The position numbers and the translations under genes were made by a program. DNA of 60,638 nucleotides from Pirellulales bacterium. GTDB taxonomy: Bacteria; Planctomycetota; Planctomycetia; Pirellulales; JAICIG01. Of this stretch, positions 1-8,200 are shown piece by piece. Under the pieces are notes generated by a model that made no database searches, was not told the origin of the DNA, and worked only from the letters and a program-made list of their open reading frames with translations. The DNA is taken from NCBI GenBank assembly GCA_025927475.1, contig JAICLL010000017.1, forward strand, positions 1 to 60,638. The letters are read 5' to 3'. The first letter of the stretch is position 1. Each line of letters starts with the position of its first letter.

Positions 1-1
1 C

Positions 2-88
2 GAACAGATTATTCCGCTGGGCCTGTCAGGACAGGGAAGCAAAAAAATCAAGCAGATTCTCGACCAAGTACTCCAACTTGCGGCATAA
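2..88 (+). CDS. C-terminal end of an unidentified protein (partial)
   Basis: An open frame runs from the window edge to a TAA at 86-88 and encodes 28 residues ending in KIKQILDQVLQLAA. The tail is lysine/leucine-rich and looks like a normal helical protein end. The start lies upstream of the window. Nothing identifies the family. Confidence 0.5.
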   Translation, partial: EQIIPLGLSGQGSKKIKQILDQVLQLAA

Positions 89-184
89 TGACGCTACGGC
101 GTCGTTCATCTGCTAGCAAAAACTGCGAAACTTGAACTTACAGTAAGTGGAGGGTAACTCCGACAGGAGCCCGTTCAACAACCC

Positions 185-493
185 ATGAATCGATCGCTTA
201 TGGCAACGGAACTGGAAACCGCAGACGTCGCCGCTGCCATCTGGGAGCGAGTGATTCGATTCGAAGACGCTCCATCTCCGACCGCGGCACGCGCGCTTTT
301 GAAGTTGGAATTCCCGGAAAGCGATCACGCACGGATGAGCGAACTATCGGCGAAAGCTCGTCGAGGGATGCTATCCGCCGATGAGCAACGCGAGGCGGAC
401 GCGTATGAACGATTGGGCTGTCTGCTGGATATTCTGCATTCGCGGGCGCGGCGTGTTTTAGATCGGCGAATTGGTAAGAATGGCGGCCGATGA
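185..493 (+). CDS. Small hypothetical protein upstream of HNH nuclease
   Basis: A 102-aa charged, soluble protein with no signal peptide or membrane segment. The C-terminal half (LSADEQREADAYERL onward) is predicted helical. It overlaps the next gene by 14 nt, so the two are probably translated together. I recall similar small proteins placed before HNH nucleases in planctomycete genomes, which would suit a partner or inhibitor, but that is inference. A second ATG at 200 is an equally possible start because neither has a clear ribosome binding site. Confidence 0.6.
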   Translation: MNRSLMATELETADVAAAIWERVIRFEDAPSPTAARALLKLEFPESDHARMSELSAKARRGMLSADEQREADAYERLGCLLDILHSRARRVLDRRIGKNGGR

Positions 494-893
494 TGAGCTT
501 GCGCGCCTCGTTCGACAGCGCGCCAATCATTGTTGCGAATATTGCGGCCTTCCTGAACGGTTTTCATCCGTTCGTTTCGAGATCGATCATGTTGTCGCAG
601 AGCAGCACGGCGGACTTACGGTGTCAAGCAACTTGGCGCTGGCGTGTTTCGCCGACAACCGTCAGAAGGGCCCCAATCTTGCGGGTATCGATCCGAAAAC
701 AGGCCGGCGCACATGGCTCTTCCATCCACGGCGCCAGAAATGGGAGCGGCACTTCCGTTGGGCGGGACCGATCCTCGTCGGCCGAACGCCTGTCGGTCGA
801 GCCACGGTTTTTACGCTCAAAATGAATGCAACGCACCGCATCGCCCAGCGCGCTGCCTTGATGCTCGAAGGGGTTTATCCAGATTCTGCATGA
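480..893 (+). CDS. HNH endonuclease family protein
   Basis: A 137-aa protein with a recognisable HNH nuclease core: CEYC at residues 19-22, IDHVVAEQHGG around residues 35-45 with the catalytic His after Asp, then NLALACFADN and KGPNLAG. The usual second zinc pair CxxC reads CFAD here, so one ligand is Asp rather than Cys (residue 59). The ATG at 480 is chosen over a TTG at 471 because it starts immediately before the conserved region and overlaps the upstream gene by 14 nt. The role is probably DNA cleavage, but the biological target is unknown. It does not sit in a recognisable restriction or phage module. Confidence 0.8.
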   Translation: MAADDELARLVRQRANHCCEYCGLPERFSSVRFEIDHVVAEQHGGLTVSSNLALACFADNRQKGPNLAGIDPKTGRRTWLFHPRRQKWERHFRWAGPILVGRTPVGRATVFTLKMNATHRIAQRAALMLEGVYPDSA

Positions 894-981
894 TTGCGGC
901 GCCTGCTCGACTTCCCCGCCGGGTGATTGTAAGATCGCAGAATAATTCCGTTCCTATTGATTTTAAGCTATCGCCGCGCGC

Positions 982-1476
982 ATGTCGCCGAATTCCCAGC
1001 CGCTGGTCGGCGTCATCATGGGCAGCAAATCCGACTGGGACACGCTGCGCCATGCCGACGAAATGCTCACGCGGTTCGACGTGCCGCATGAATGCCAAAT
1101 CGTCTCGGCCCATCGCACGCCCGATTGGCTGGCCGAATATGCGCAAACCGCCGAAGGGCGCGGCCTGGAGGTGATTATCGCGGGGGCGGGCGGGGCGGCT
1201 CATCTGCCGGGCATGGTTGCCGCCCAGACGCTGCTGCCCGTGCTCGGCGTGCCAGTGCAAAGCCCGGCCCTTCACGGACTCGATTCGCTGTTGAGCATCG
1301 CTCAGATGCCCGGCGGCGTGCCGGTCGGCACGTTGGCCATCGGCAAGGCGGGCGCCACCAACGCCGCCTTGCTGGCCGTTGCCATCTTGGCCAACCGCCG
1401 CCCCGAGCTGCGCGAGCGGTTGCGAACTTTCCGCGAAGAGCAAACCGCGGCGGTGCGGGGAGACAGCCTGCCTTGA
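982..1476 (+). CDS. purE: N5-carboxyaminoimidazole ribonucleotide mutase PurE
   Basis: A 164-aa cytosolic enzyme of de novo purine synthesis. It converts N5-CAIR made by PurK into CAIR. Class I PurE hallmarks are visible: MGSKSDWDT near the N-terminus, SAHRTPDWL, and the glycine-rich [13 protein letters not shown] loop, followed by [16 protein letters not shown]. Length is normal for the family. It is followed directly by purK, whose TTG start shares bases with the purE TGA, the usual pairing for bacteria using the two-step route. Confidence 0.97.
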   Translation: MSPNSQPLVGVIMGSKSDWDTLRHADEMLTRFDVPHECQIVSAHRTPDWLAEYAQTAEGRGLEVIIAGAGGAAHLPGMVAAQTLLPVLGVPVQSPALHGLDSLLSIAQMPGGVPVGTLAIGKAGATNAALLAVAILANRRPELRERLRTFREEQTAAVRGDSLP

Positions 1477-2624
1477 GTCAGATCATTCTGCCGGGAGCCA
1501 CGGTCGGCGTGTTGGGCAGCGGGCAACTGGGGCGGATGTTTGCCATCGCCGCTCGACGCATGGGCTATCGCGTGCATACGCTCTCGCCCGAAGACGACAC
1601 CCCCACCGGGCAAGTGGCCGACGTCGAAATCAACGCGTCGTATGACGATCTGGACGCGGTGCGCGATTTTGCGCGCCGCGTCGACGTGGTTACGTTTGAG
1701 TTTGAAAACGTGCCGGCGGCCACCGCGGCGGCCGCGGCCGACGGCGCGCCGGTGCGGCCCGACGGCGCCGTGCTGCACATCACCCAGCATCGCTTGCGCG
1801 AAAAGACATTTCTCAAATCGGCGGGCTTTCCGCTGACGCCGTTTGCCGCCGTGCGCTCGCTCGATGAGCTGCGCCAGGCGGCCGCGCGGCTCGGGCTGCC
1901 CGCCGTGTTGAAGACGGCCGGCTGGGGCTACGACGGCAAAGGACAGATCAAGCTGGAGCAAGTCGAGCAGATTGAATCGGCCTGGCAGGCGCTGAACACC
2001 GACGAAGCCGTGCTCGAGGCCTGGGTCGATTTCCTGGGCGAGGCTTCGGTGGTTGCCGCCCGCGGGCTCGATGGCTCGCTGGCCGACTATGGGGCCATCG
2101 CCAATGTACACCGGCACCATATTCTCGACGTGTCGGTCGCGCCGGCGCCGCTGGGTCCCGCCGTCACGCGCGAAGCGGTGGCTATCGCCCATGCCGTGCT
2201 CGAAGCGCTGAACGTGGTGGGTGTGTTGTGCGTCGAGTTTTTTGTCACGCGCTCCGGCAAGTTGCTGATCAACGAGCTGGCGCCGCGGCCCCATAACTCG
2301 GGCCATCTGACGTTCGACGCCTCGCTGACCAGCCAGTTCGAGCAACAGTTGCGGGCGATCTGCGGCTTGCCGCTCGGCTCGACCGAGTTGCTGCGGCCCG
2401 CGGCCATGGCCAATTTGTTGGGCGACGTTTGGCAGCAGCAAGAGCCGAATTGGGCGGGCCTATGCGCCCGACCAAACATCAAGCTGCATTTATATGGCAA
2501 AGCCCAACCGCGGCCGGGGCGAAAGATGGGACATCTCACGGCCTTGGCTGAAGACGCCGATGCGGCGCTGCGTCAAGTGCTGGCGGCACGCGATTCGCTG
2601 TCCGCGCCCAGGCCCCTTGGCTAG
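1473..2624 (+). CDS. purK: N5-carboxyaminoimidazole ribonucleotide synthase PurK
   Basis: An ATP-grasp enzyme of 383 aa that uses ATP and bicarbonate to carboxylate AIR, giving the PurE substrate. The N-terminal nucleotide-fold motif [11 protein letters not shown] is followed by the ATP-grasp region ([13 protein letters not shown], the [13 protein letters not shown] strand, and [13 protein letters not shown]). The frame stays open far upstream inside purE, but homology begins only after the purE stop. A TTG at 1473 overlapping the purE TGA as TTGA gives the expected length. That start implies translational coupling. Confidence 0.95.
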   Translation: MSQIILPGATVGVLGSGQLGRMFAIAARRMGYRVHTLSPEDDTPTGQVADVEINASYDDLDAVRDFARRVDVVTFEFENVPAATAAAAADGAPVRPDGAVLHITQHRLREKTFLKSAGFPLTPFAAVRSLDELRQAAARLGLPAVLKTAGWGYDGKGQIKLEQVEQIESAWQALNTDEAVLEAWVDFLGEASVVAARGLDGSLADYGAIANVHRHHILDVSVAPAPLGPAVTREAVAIAHAVLEALNVVGVLCVEFFVTRSGKLLINELAPRPHNSGHLTFDASLTSQFEQQLRAICGLPLGSTELLRPAAMANLLGDVWQQQEPNWAGLCARPNIKLHLYGKAQPRPGRKMGHLTALAEDADAALRQVLAARDSLSAPRPLG

Positions 2625-2630
2625 ACCGGA

Positions 2631-2639
2631 TGGTATAAT
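2631..2639 (+). promoter_or_regulatory. Extended -10 promoter (TGGTATAAT)
   Basis: TG-G-TATAAT is a perfect extended -10 element, located 7 nt after the purK stop and 32 nt before the ATG at 2671. No good -35 is seen at 17 bp, which is tolerated for extended -10 promoters. Confidence 0.5.
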
Positions 2640-2670
2640 AAACTAGTACCGCACCGGACAGACGAATTCG

Positions 2671-3414
2671 ATGGCGAAACGCCGGCATATCGACACCATT
2701 CTGCGCGACTGGGAATACGAACCCGGAGAGGTCGCTGCGCGCCTGATTCGCGGGGGCGACGGCCGCGAAGTGTTGCAAATGCGCATCGACATGGGCATTT
2801 TGCAACTTGAGGTGGCCGGCCGGCCCGACGGCGCCAAGCCGGGCGGCGCCGAGACTTATTTCGATTATCTGCTGGCACTGGTCGTTCACGACGGCAAAGA
2901 CTTTGTGCTCAGCGAAGACCAATGCGCCGAGTGCGACCGCGAGTTTGTGCAGTTCTATCAGCGGCGCATTTGCTGGCTGGCGCTGCGCGAGTTCCGCCGG
3001 GCGGTGCGCGACGCCGATCACAGCCTGGCCTTCATGGATTTCGTCCGCCAGCATTCGCCGAATGAAGAATGGACGATGTCGCACGAGCAATATCGTCCGT
3101 TCATTCTGTTCCATCGCACGCAGGCCGCCGCCTTGGCCGACCTGGAAGACAACGGTCCCGAGGCGGCCATCGAGCAGATCAATCAGGGGTTGAACCGCAT
3201 TCAAGAGTTCTACGTCGAAGTCGAGGCCGAAGATCGTTACGAAGACGATGAGCTGGTCGAGCGGCTCGGCCAGTTGCGGCAATCGCTGCGCGACCACTAT
3301 CACATCGGTCGCACGCTGCAAGAGCGGCTCGACGAGGCGGTGGCGGCGGAACAATATGAGCTGGCCGCCAAGCTGCGCGACGAGATCGCCCGCCGCTCGG
3401 CCGGCAAGATGTAA
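2671..3414 (+). CDS. UvrB/UvrC-motif protein
   Basis: A 247-aa soluble protein. The C-terminal ~35 residues (RLDEAVAAEQYELAAKLRDEI) form a UvrB/UvrC motif, the helical hairpin by which UvrB and UvrC bind, also found in McsA-type and ClpC-like proteins. The rest (DYLLALVVHDG, a conserved Cys pair in EDQCAECD, several acidic helices) does not match a catalytic domain I know. It has its own extended -10 promoter. A repair or protein-quality-control adaptor is possible. The function is inferred only from the motif. Confidence 0.75.
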   Translation: MAKRRHIDTILRDWEYEPGEVAARLIRGGDGREVLQMRIDMGILQLEVAGRPDGAKPGGAETYFDYLLALVVHDGKDFVLSEDQCAECDREFVQFYQRRICWLALREFRRAVRDADHSLAFMDFVRQHSPNEEWTMSHEQYRPFILFHRTQAAALADLEDNGPEAAIEQINQGLNRIQEFYVEVEAEDRYEDDELVERLGQLRQSLRDHYHIGRTLQERLDEAVAAEQYELAAKLRDEIARRSAGKM

Positions 3415-3460
3415 GCCATGTGCCGCCCGGCCCGATGCCGCGGTGGCGTCTCCGCAGTGT

Positions 3461-3500
3461 TTAGGGAACGGCCGCGAGAGTTGTCGCGGCACGAGCGAAT
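3461..3500. repeat. Degenerate REP1-like element with hairpin
   Basis: TAGGGAACGG matches the start of the REP1 family described at 12319, 35871 and 60422. It is followed by the hairpin GCCGCGA-GAGTTG-TCGCGGC. There is no T-tract, so it is a weak terminator candidate at most. Confidence 0.3.
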
Positions 3501-3536
3501 GTAGCGAGCTGCGGTTTTACAACGCCCTTTGTAACA

Positions 3537-3567
3537 TTGTGCTTAGCTGGCCGGTTCGTGCTATAAG
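3537..3567 (+). promoter_or_regulatory. Possible csrA promoter
   Basis: TTGTGC, then a 19-bp spacer, then TATAAG, about 130 bp before csrA. The spacer is longer than ideal, so this is tentative. Confidence 0.25.
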
Positions 3568-3698
3568 CCGTAAGTCAATATCATTGCTTAGGTTTGGCCC
3601 GTTTCACCGCGATTTCCACCGGCGTGGCATCGCAAGTGCTTAACATGGCCCGGCAGAGAACGAGGCCGCTCTAACCAACGACAAAGGAGTGTAACGTC

Positions 3699-4166
3699 AT
3701 GCTAGTGCTGTCACGGAAAGCGACGCAGCAGATTCAGATCGGCGAGAACATCGTGGTGACCATTGTCCAGGTCAAGGGGCAAGGCGTGCGGATCGGCATC
3801 GAGGCCCCCGACGAGGTGCGGATCGTTCGCGCGGAAATCGCCGGCAAGCCCACCAAGCCCGTCGCGGGCGAGGCTTCGCCGGCGAGACCGGCCAGCGACG
3901 ACCAGCGGCCCCCGCGCAAGCCGCGGAAGGCGCGGAAGGCGGTTTCGCCGGTTGGCCGTCTTCGCGGCGCCGCCGCGGATGAGTGTTTTTCGCCACCGGT
4001 GTACTCGGCGGACGAACCAGACACGGTTCCGCCGATCGGCGAATCGAGCGGCTTGTTTCCTCGCCTCCGCGAGCGAGTGGCGTGTCCCGACCGGATGCCG
4101 CGACCTGTCGAGCCAAGCTGTGGTTGGACCGCCGCCGCGCGAACGCCGGCATCTGATCGGTTCTGA
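3699..4166 (+). CDS. csrA: Carbon storage regulator CsrA with long C-terminal tail
   Basis: The first ~50 residues are a canonical CsrA RNA-binding fold: MLVLSRKATQQIQIG, then the central strands IVVTIVQVKGQGVRIGIEAP and DEVRIVRAEI. CsrA dimers bind GGA motifs in mRNA leaders and control translation. A strong ribosome site (AAAGGAG) lies 9-10 nt before the ATG. Total length is 155 aa, whereas CsrA is usually 60-80. The extra ~95 residues are Pro/Arg/Ala-rich (PRKPRKARKA) and look disordered. The tail may be real, or it may be read-through of a lost stop or a frameshift. The gene ends 33 nt from the convergent bioB. Confidence 0.9.
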   Translation: MLVLSRKATQQIQIGENIVVTIVQVKGQGVRIGIEAPDEVRIVRAEIAGKPTKPVAGEASPARPASDDQRPPRKPRKARKAVSPVGRLRGAAADECFSPPVYSADEPDTVPPIGESSGLFPRLRERVACPDRMPRPVEPSCGWTAAARTPASDRF

Positions 4167-4199
4167 CCTTCCACATGCTCGGCGCGCAATTACCGGCGG

Positions 4200-5228
4200 T
4201 TACCCTGGCTCGCCGCGGGTGATGACAAAGCCAAGCTGCTCGATCATCCGGTAGTCTTCCTCCGGCGGCTGACCTTTGGTCGTGAGATAGTCGCCGACGA
4301 AGATCGAATTGGCCGGATAAAGCCCCAGCGGCTGCAGCGCTCCCAGGTGCAACTCGCGCCCACCGGCAATGCGAATCTCACTACTCGGATTGACCAGGCG
4401 AAACATGCAAAGCGCCTTCAGGCACTGCCGCGGGTTCAGCCGTCGCACGCTGGCCAGCGGAGTGCCGTCGATGGGATTCAGAAAGTTGACGGGGATCGAC
4501 TCGACGCCCAGCTCGCGCAACGTCAGCGCCAGGTCGACCACGTCGGCGTCGCTTTCGCCCATGCCCAAAATGCCGCCCGAACAAAGCTTCATGCCCGAGG
4601 CCCGCACGGCGTGCAACGTGTCGAGCCGGTCTTGAAAGGTGTGCGTCGAGCAGATGTCGTCATAAAACGACTCGCTGGTGTTGAGATTGTGATTCACCTT
4701 GTCGACGCCGCAGGCTTGCAGCCGCTGGGCCTGCTCGGGCGTGAGCAAACCCAAGCAGGCGCAAATCTGCAGGTCGTAGCGCCGCTTGATTTCGGGCACA
4801 ATCGACTCGACGGCTTCCAGTTCGCGCTCGTTGGGGCCGCGGGCTGAGATAACAATGCAATAGGTTTTCGAATTTCGCTCGGCGGCCAGCCGAGCGCCGT
4901 CGAGCAGTTTTTCACGGTTCAGCAGGTTGTAGCGCGGAATCTCGGCCTGCGACACTTTCGACTGCGAGCAATACGCGCAGTCTTCCGGGCAAAGGCCGCT
5001 CTTGGCGTTCATCAAAAAATAGAGCTGCACCGTGTTGCCAAAGTGCTGCCGCCGCACGCGATAGGCGGCGGCCAGCAGGTCGAGCAGCTCGTCGTCGGGC
5101 GCGGCCAGCACGGCAAGCGCTTCGTCGCGCGTCAGCGGAGCGCCGGCCAGCACGTGTTCGGCCAGGCCGTGCCACCGAGACGCGCTGGTAGTGCAATCTG
5201 AAATGGGCTGGGGGAGCTCAATCATCAT
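4200..5228 (-). CDS. bioB: Biotin synthase BioB
   Basis: A 342-aa radical SAM enzyme that inserts sulfur into dethiobiotin to make biotin. The CxxxCxxC cluster ligands for the [4Fe-4S] centre are at residues 80, 84 and 87 (CPEDCAYC). The family motifs [41 protein letters not shown] and RIAGGRE (an Arg ligand of the auxiliary cluster) are all present. Two ATGs stand together at the start; the first is used. No other bio genes are adjacent. It is convergent with csrA and divergent from the PSP1 gene. Confidence 0.97.
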   Translation of the reverse strand: MMIELPQPISDCTTSASRWHGLAEHVLAGAPLTRDEALAVLAAPDDELLDLLAAAYRVRRQHFGNTVQLYFLMNAKSGLCPEDCAYCSQSKVSQAEIPRYNLLNREKLLDGARLAAERNSKTYCIVISARGPNERELEAVESIVPEIKRRYDLQICACLGLLTPEQAQRLQACGVDKVNHNLNTSESFYDDICSTHTFQDRLDTLHAVRASGMKLCSGGILGMGESDADVVDLALTLRELGVESIPVNFLNPIDGTPLASVRRLNPRQCLKALCMFRLVNPSSEIRIAGGRELHLGALQPLGLYPANSIFVGDYLTTKGQPPEEDYRMIEQLGFVITRGEPG

Positions 5229-5401
5229 ATTATTTACGGTTCAATTGATGTTCATCGGTGGCCGGGGCAGAGCAGGCCGCGTTCGGCGCACCATTTGGTG
5301 ACCCATTGTCCGCCAGCGATGCCCCAGTGCGCCGCTTTCACGCATGCCACCGGCCCTATAGTATGTCCGACCGCGATGGTTCAACAAGCCGAAACGCGGC
5401 A

Positions 5402-5430
5402 TTGCCGCGGCTGGGCGGCTGCGGCACAAT
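5402..5430 (+). promoter_or_regulatory. Possible promoter for the PSP1 gene
   Basis: TTGCCG, 17-bp spacer, CACAAT. If used, transcription would begin only 1-3 nt before the ATG at 5439, giving a leaderless message. This agrees with the lack of any Shine-Dalgarno there. Confidence 0.3.
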
Positions 5431-5438
5431 AGACAAGC

Positions 5439-6023
5439 ATGGCACGATTTCACTTGGTTCGCATCGGCGTTTTAGGCCACATCGGGCGGTTCCGCTCGCC
5501 CGACGCCACTCGCTTTCCGCGGGGGGCGCGGGTGATTGTGCGCACCGCCAGGGGCCTGGAAACCGGCGAGATCGTGGCGCCGCCGTCGTTCGACAGCCAG
5601 GCCGAGCCCGACGGCTCGATCGTCCGCGGCATGACGGTGGAAGACCAGCTTCTGGCGGCACGGCTCGACAAGAACCGCCAGGCCGCCTACGACGCTTGCC
5701 GCCGCCGACTGACTGAATTGCAGCTCAACGTGGCGCTGCTCGATGTCGAGCATTTGTTTGACGGGCGGACGCTGATTTTTTACTTCCTGGGGCCGCCACG
5801 ACCCGAGGTCGAAGCGCTCACGGCCGAGCTGGCCGAAATCTACGACTCGCACGCGCAGATTCGTTCCTTCGCGGATACGCTGGCGCACGGCTGCGGACCC
5901 GGCTGCGGCACCGAAGACGCCCCCGGCGGCGGCTGTGGCAGTTGCACCACGGGCTGCGCCGTCGCCGGGGCCTGCGTCACGCGCGCCGCGGATTCCCGCG
6001 CCCGGAGTCGTCCTGGCCAATAA
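5439..6023 (+). CDS. PSP1 domain protein with Cys-rich tail
   Basis: A 194-aa protein. Residues ~5-145 match the PSP1 C-terminal conserved region (the YaaT/RicT-type fold): ARVIVRTARGLETGEIV, then ALLDVEHLFDGRTLIFYFLGP. In Bacillus such proteins form a complex acting on RNase Y and sporulation; the role in planctomycetes is not known to me. The last ~45 residues are unusual, with six Cys (152, 156, 166, 169, 173, 179) in a Gly-rich setting (GCGPGCG, GGGCGSCTTGC). This suggests metal or Fe-S binding. RicT has Fe-S ligands in Bacillus, so a cluster is plausible. Confidence 0.8.
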   Translation: MARFHLVRIGVLGHIGRFRSPDATRFPRGARVIVRTARGLETGEIVAPPSFDSQAEPDGSIVRGMTVEDQLLAARLDKNRQAAYDACRRRLTELQLNVALLDVEHLFDGRTLIFYFLGPPRPEVEALTAELAEIYDSHAQIRSFADTLAHGCGPGCGTEDAPGGGCGSCTTGCAVAGACVTRAADSRARSRPGQ

Positions 6024-6140
6024 GGCCGTTGCGGACATTAGAATCTACAAACGCGATGCGGGGGCTTGCAAGGCGGAGCCTAAGTCGATACATTTAGTCA
6101 CAAACCGTGCCTTTCTCACTTCGTTCGCAGGAGGGCGCAG

Positions 6141-7190
6141 ATGTTGCCCGATCGCGGTTCTTTGGGAGCGGTAATCGTCGCGGAGCGGAACGTCGCTGAT
6201 CGCGACTTTTCGACGGCGACTGCCTTCGATTTAGCGGCGCTCAGCGACGAACAACTCGCCGAACTTGATCCACTGGCGATCAATCTCGTTGTGGCGAGAG
6301 GCCTCCCGGCACTGTCCGATCTCGATATACGGCCCTACCAACAGATCGTCGATGACTGGACGAGCGACTTTGTGCAACGATGCTTGCCGCACTGGGAAGT
6401 TGTCTTTCGGCAGACGCCTCATGAATGGAAGAATGATATCAGATATTTTCGGCTTGGCATGGTTTCGCAATACATCGAGCTCGAGTTAGGGATCCGTTAT
6501 AAGCCGGAGCAGCGGGACGTTCAAGCAATTCTTTACACCGACCCGGCAGATTTATTTCTCAATGGCCTCATCGATTCGCGCGAGGGAACGTGCGCCAATT
6601 TGGCCGCGTTGCAATTGGCGGTCGGCTGGCGGCTAGGTTGGCCAGTATCGCTTGCCTGCGTCAACTCGCACTTCATGCTGCGCTTTGATGACGGCAATGC
6701 GGTCTACAACATCGAAGCCACGCAGTCCGGTTATGGAGGTTTCAAGTCGGATCCCGATTCATATCTGGTAGGGGAGCGAGGGCTTCCCACAATCGCCCTC
6801 GAGTGCGGGTCGGACCTCCGTGCGCTTCGCCCGCGCGAGGTGCTTGGCTCATTTGTCGGCCTGCGCGCTCGGCACCTTCGGGACCTCGGGCAGCACCGTG
6901 GAAACGAGGCCGAAATCCTTGAATCCGAGGCTGACTGGCTTCTGGCGCGCATTCTGTACCCGGCAAGCCGGTTTCTTTACAAGGGCCAAATGGTCGTCTC
7001 GACCCTGCGTGGCGGCGCGCTGTTTGATCCCAACGAGGCGGGACACCCAAACACATATGCTGGCTGCCTCCGCGAGGTTCGGCAGCTCCGGTCACGGCTA
7101 TCGGATAGCGGGTCCGATACCAGCCAATCAATCGAGCCTCGTAAGCATTCGGTCGACGAACTGTTTTCGATTTTGGGAGCCGCTCAATGA
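6141..7190 (+). CDS. Transglutaminase-like superfamily protein
   Basis: A 349-aa protein with a perfect ribosome site (AGGAGGG) before the ATG. The middle carries a transglutaminase-like papain-fold triad: Cys151 in SREGTCANLAAL, His177 in VNSHFMLRF, and an Asn/Glu around residues 190-192 in YNIEAT. The segment resembles SirB1/transglutaminase-core proteins. No signal peptide is visible, so it is probably cytosolic. It overlaps the following RHS-tip-like gene by ATGA, so the two are co-translated and may act together. Substrate unknown. Confidence 0.7.
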   Translation: MLPDRGSLGAVIVAERNVADRDFSTATAFDLAALSDEQLAELDPLAINLVVARGLPALSDLDIRPYQQIVDDWTSDFVQRCLPHWEVVFRQTPHEWKNDIRYFRLGMVSQYIELELGIRYKPEQRDVQAILYTDPADLFLNGLIDSREGTCANLAALQLAVGWRLGWPVSLACVNSHFMLRFDDGNAVYNIEATQSGYGGFKSDPDSYLVGERGLPTIALECGSDLRALRPREVLGSFVGLRARHLRDLGQHRGNEAEILESEADWLLARILYPASRFLYKGQMVVSTLRGGALFDPNEAGHPNTYAGCLREVRQLRSRLSDSGSDTSQSIEPRKHSVDELFSILGAAQ

Positions 7191-8092
7191 CAGCCACAAC
7201 AACGCGTCAAATGGATTGGACCCAGCCCGATTATTTACGGCTTCTCTTTCGCCATTCTGCGGGCCCTCTTGGTTTTGCCGCAGATGACAAGAACCTGAGC
7301 CGATATGTCGGAAATTCGCCAACATTCGCAATCGACCCGACGGGGCTCGTCGAGGAAGGTGCCGCGCGCGAAACCGACGAAGAGGAGGAGGCGATGGCGG
7401 AAGAAGAGGCAGCGGCGGAAGACGCTGCTGACAGTACGGCACCTCCGGACGTCGAAGAAACACCGTTTGAAGAATTCGCCCAACAGTGGCATTGGAGCGA
7501 AGAAACGACCAACGACGTGCACACCGGTGGTTGCCAAGCGTTGACGAGCGTCTTAACGGGTATCCCAACCGGACCAATGCCCTATAACGCGCCGGGCGTC
7601 GTTGCCTTTTCGGATTTCAATTCCGCCTGGCAATACTATTTGCAGCAACAACGGCAGGGCCACCCTGTGACCTTTTTTGCATACCAAAACACAGCTCCAC
7701 CGAATACTCCGACACCTGGGTCTGGCGCGCCGGCCGCAACCCCGGGTTGGACGCCGCCTGCGTCTGGAGCCATTGACCCTGTGACGATCGTATCGCCACT
7801 AGTTGGGGAGAAAAACTTTTCGACGCTCCTTCCGTGCCCCGCAATCCATTCTTATCTGTGGACTTGGATGAACAATAGCGGGGGCGACATCCAACAGTCA
7901 GAATTGGATATGAATGATCCCAACGGCATTTACGGGCTTTATCCGGACTCGGGCACGATCGATCCGGCCACGGGACAACCGAAGATCTTCCAGACAACAG
8001 TGTACTGCGTCTATGTCCTGCCGCCTCCGCCTCCGCCGCCGTCGTGGCTGGACATTGATTGGGAGCAGTTCTTAATCTGTTTTCCTGGCTAA
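7187..8092 (+). CDS. Orphan RHS-tip-like protein with unknown C-terminal domain
   Basis: A 301-aa protein starting at an ATGA overlap with the previous gene. Residues ~25-55 read SAGPLGFAADDKNLSRYVGN then SPTFAIDPTGLV. This closely follows the RHS-repeat-associated core signature (DPxGFxxGDxNLYRYVxNxPxxxxDPxGL), which in full RHS proteins marks the self-cleavage point before a toxin tip. None of the RHS shell is present here or upstream. After it come a very acidic linker (EEEEAMAEEEAAAED), an unrecognised domain with GGCQALTSVLTG, and a poly-Pro stretch near the end. It could be a detached toxin-tip cassette, a degraded RHS gene, or a secreted protein that reuses the motif. Confidence 0.55.
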   Translation: MTATTTRQMDWTQPDYLRLLFRHSAGPLGFAADDKNLSRYVGNSPTFAIDPTGLVEEGAARETDEEEEAMAEEEAAAEDAADSTAPPDVEETPFEEFAQQWHWSEETTNDVHTGGCQALTSVLTGIPTGPMPYNAPGVVAFSDFNSAWQYYLQQQRQGHPVTFFAYQNTAPPNTPTPGSGAPAATPGWTPPASGAIDPVTIVSPLVGEKNFSTLLPCPAIHSYLWTWMNNSGGDIQQSELDMNDPNGIYGLYPDSGTIDPATGQPKIFQTTVYCVYVLPPPPPPPSWLDIDWEQFLICFPG

Positions 8093-8200
8093 GTCTAGTT
8101 AGGCCGGCCTTGCGCGGGCGCGTGAGAGTACAAGAACCATATACGAACAATTACTGGGGCAATGTCCTAAATCGCTGATCGCGATTTCGCGCGGACGACT

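Noticed and set aside
817..2441. Long open frames on the minus strand opposite purE and purK
   Set aside because: Composition follows third-position GC of the sense genes and no domain is recognisable. PurE and PurK motifs are clear on the plus strand.
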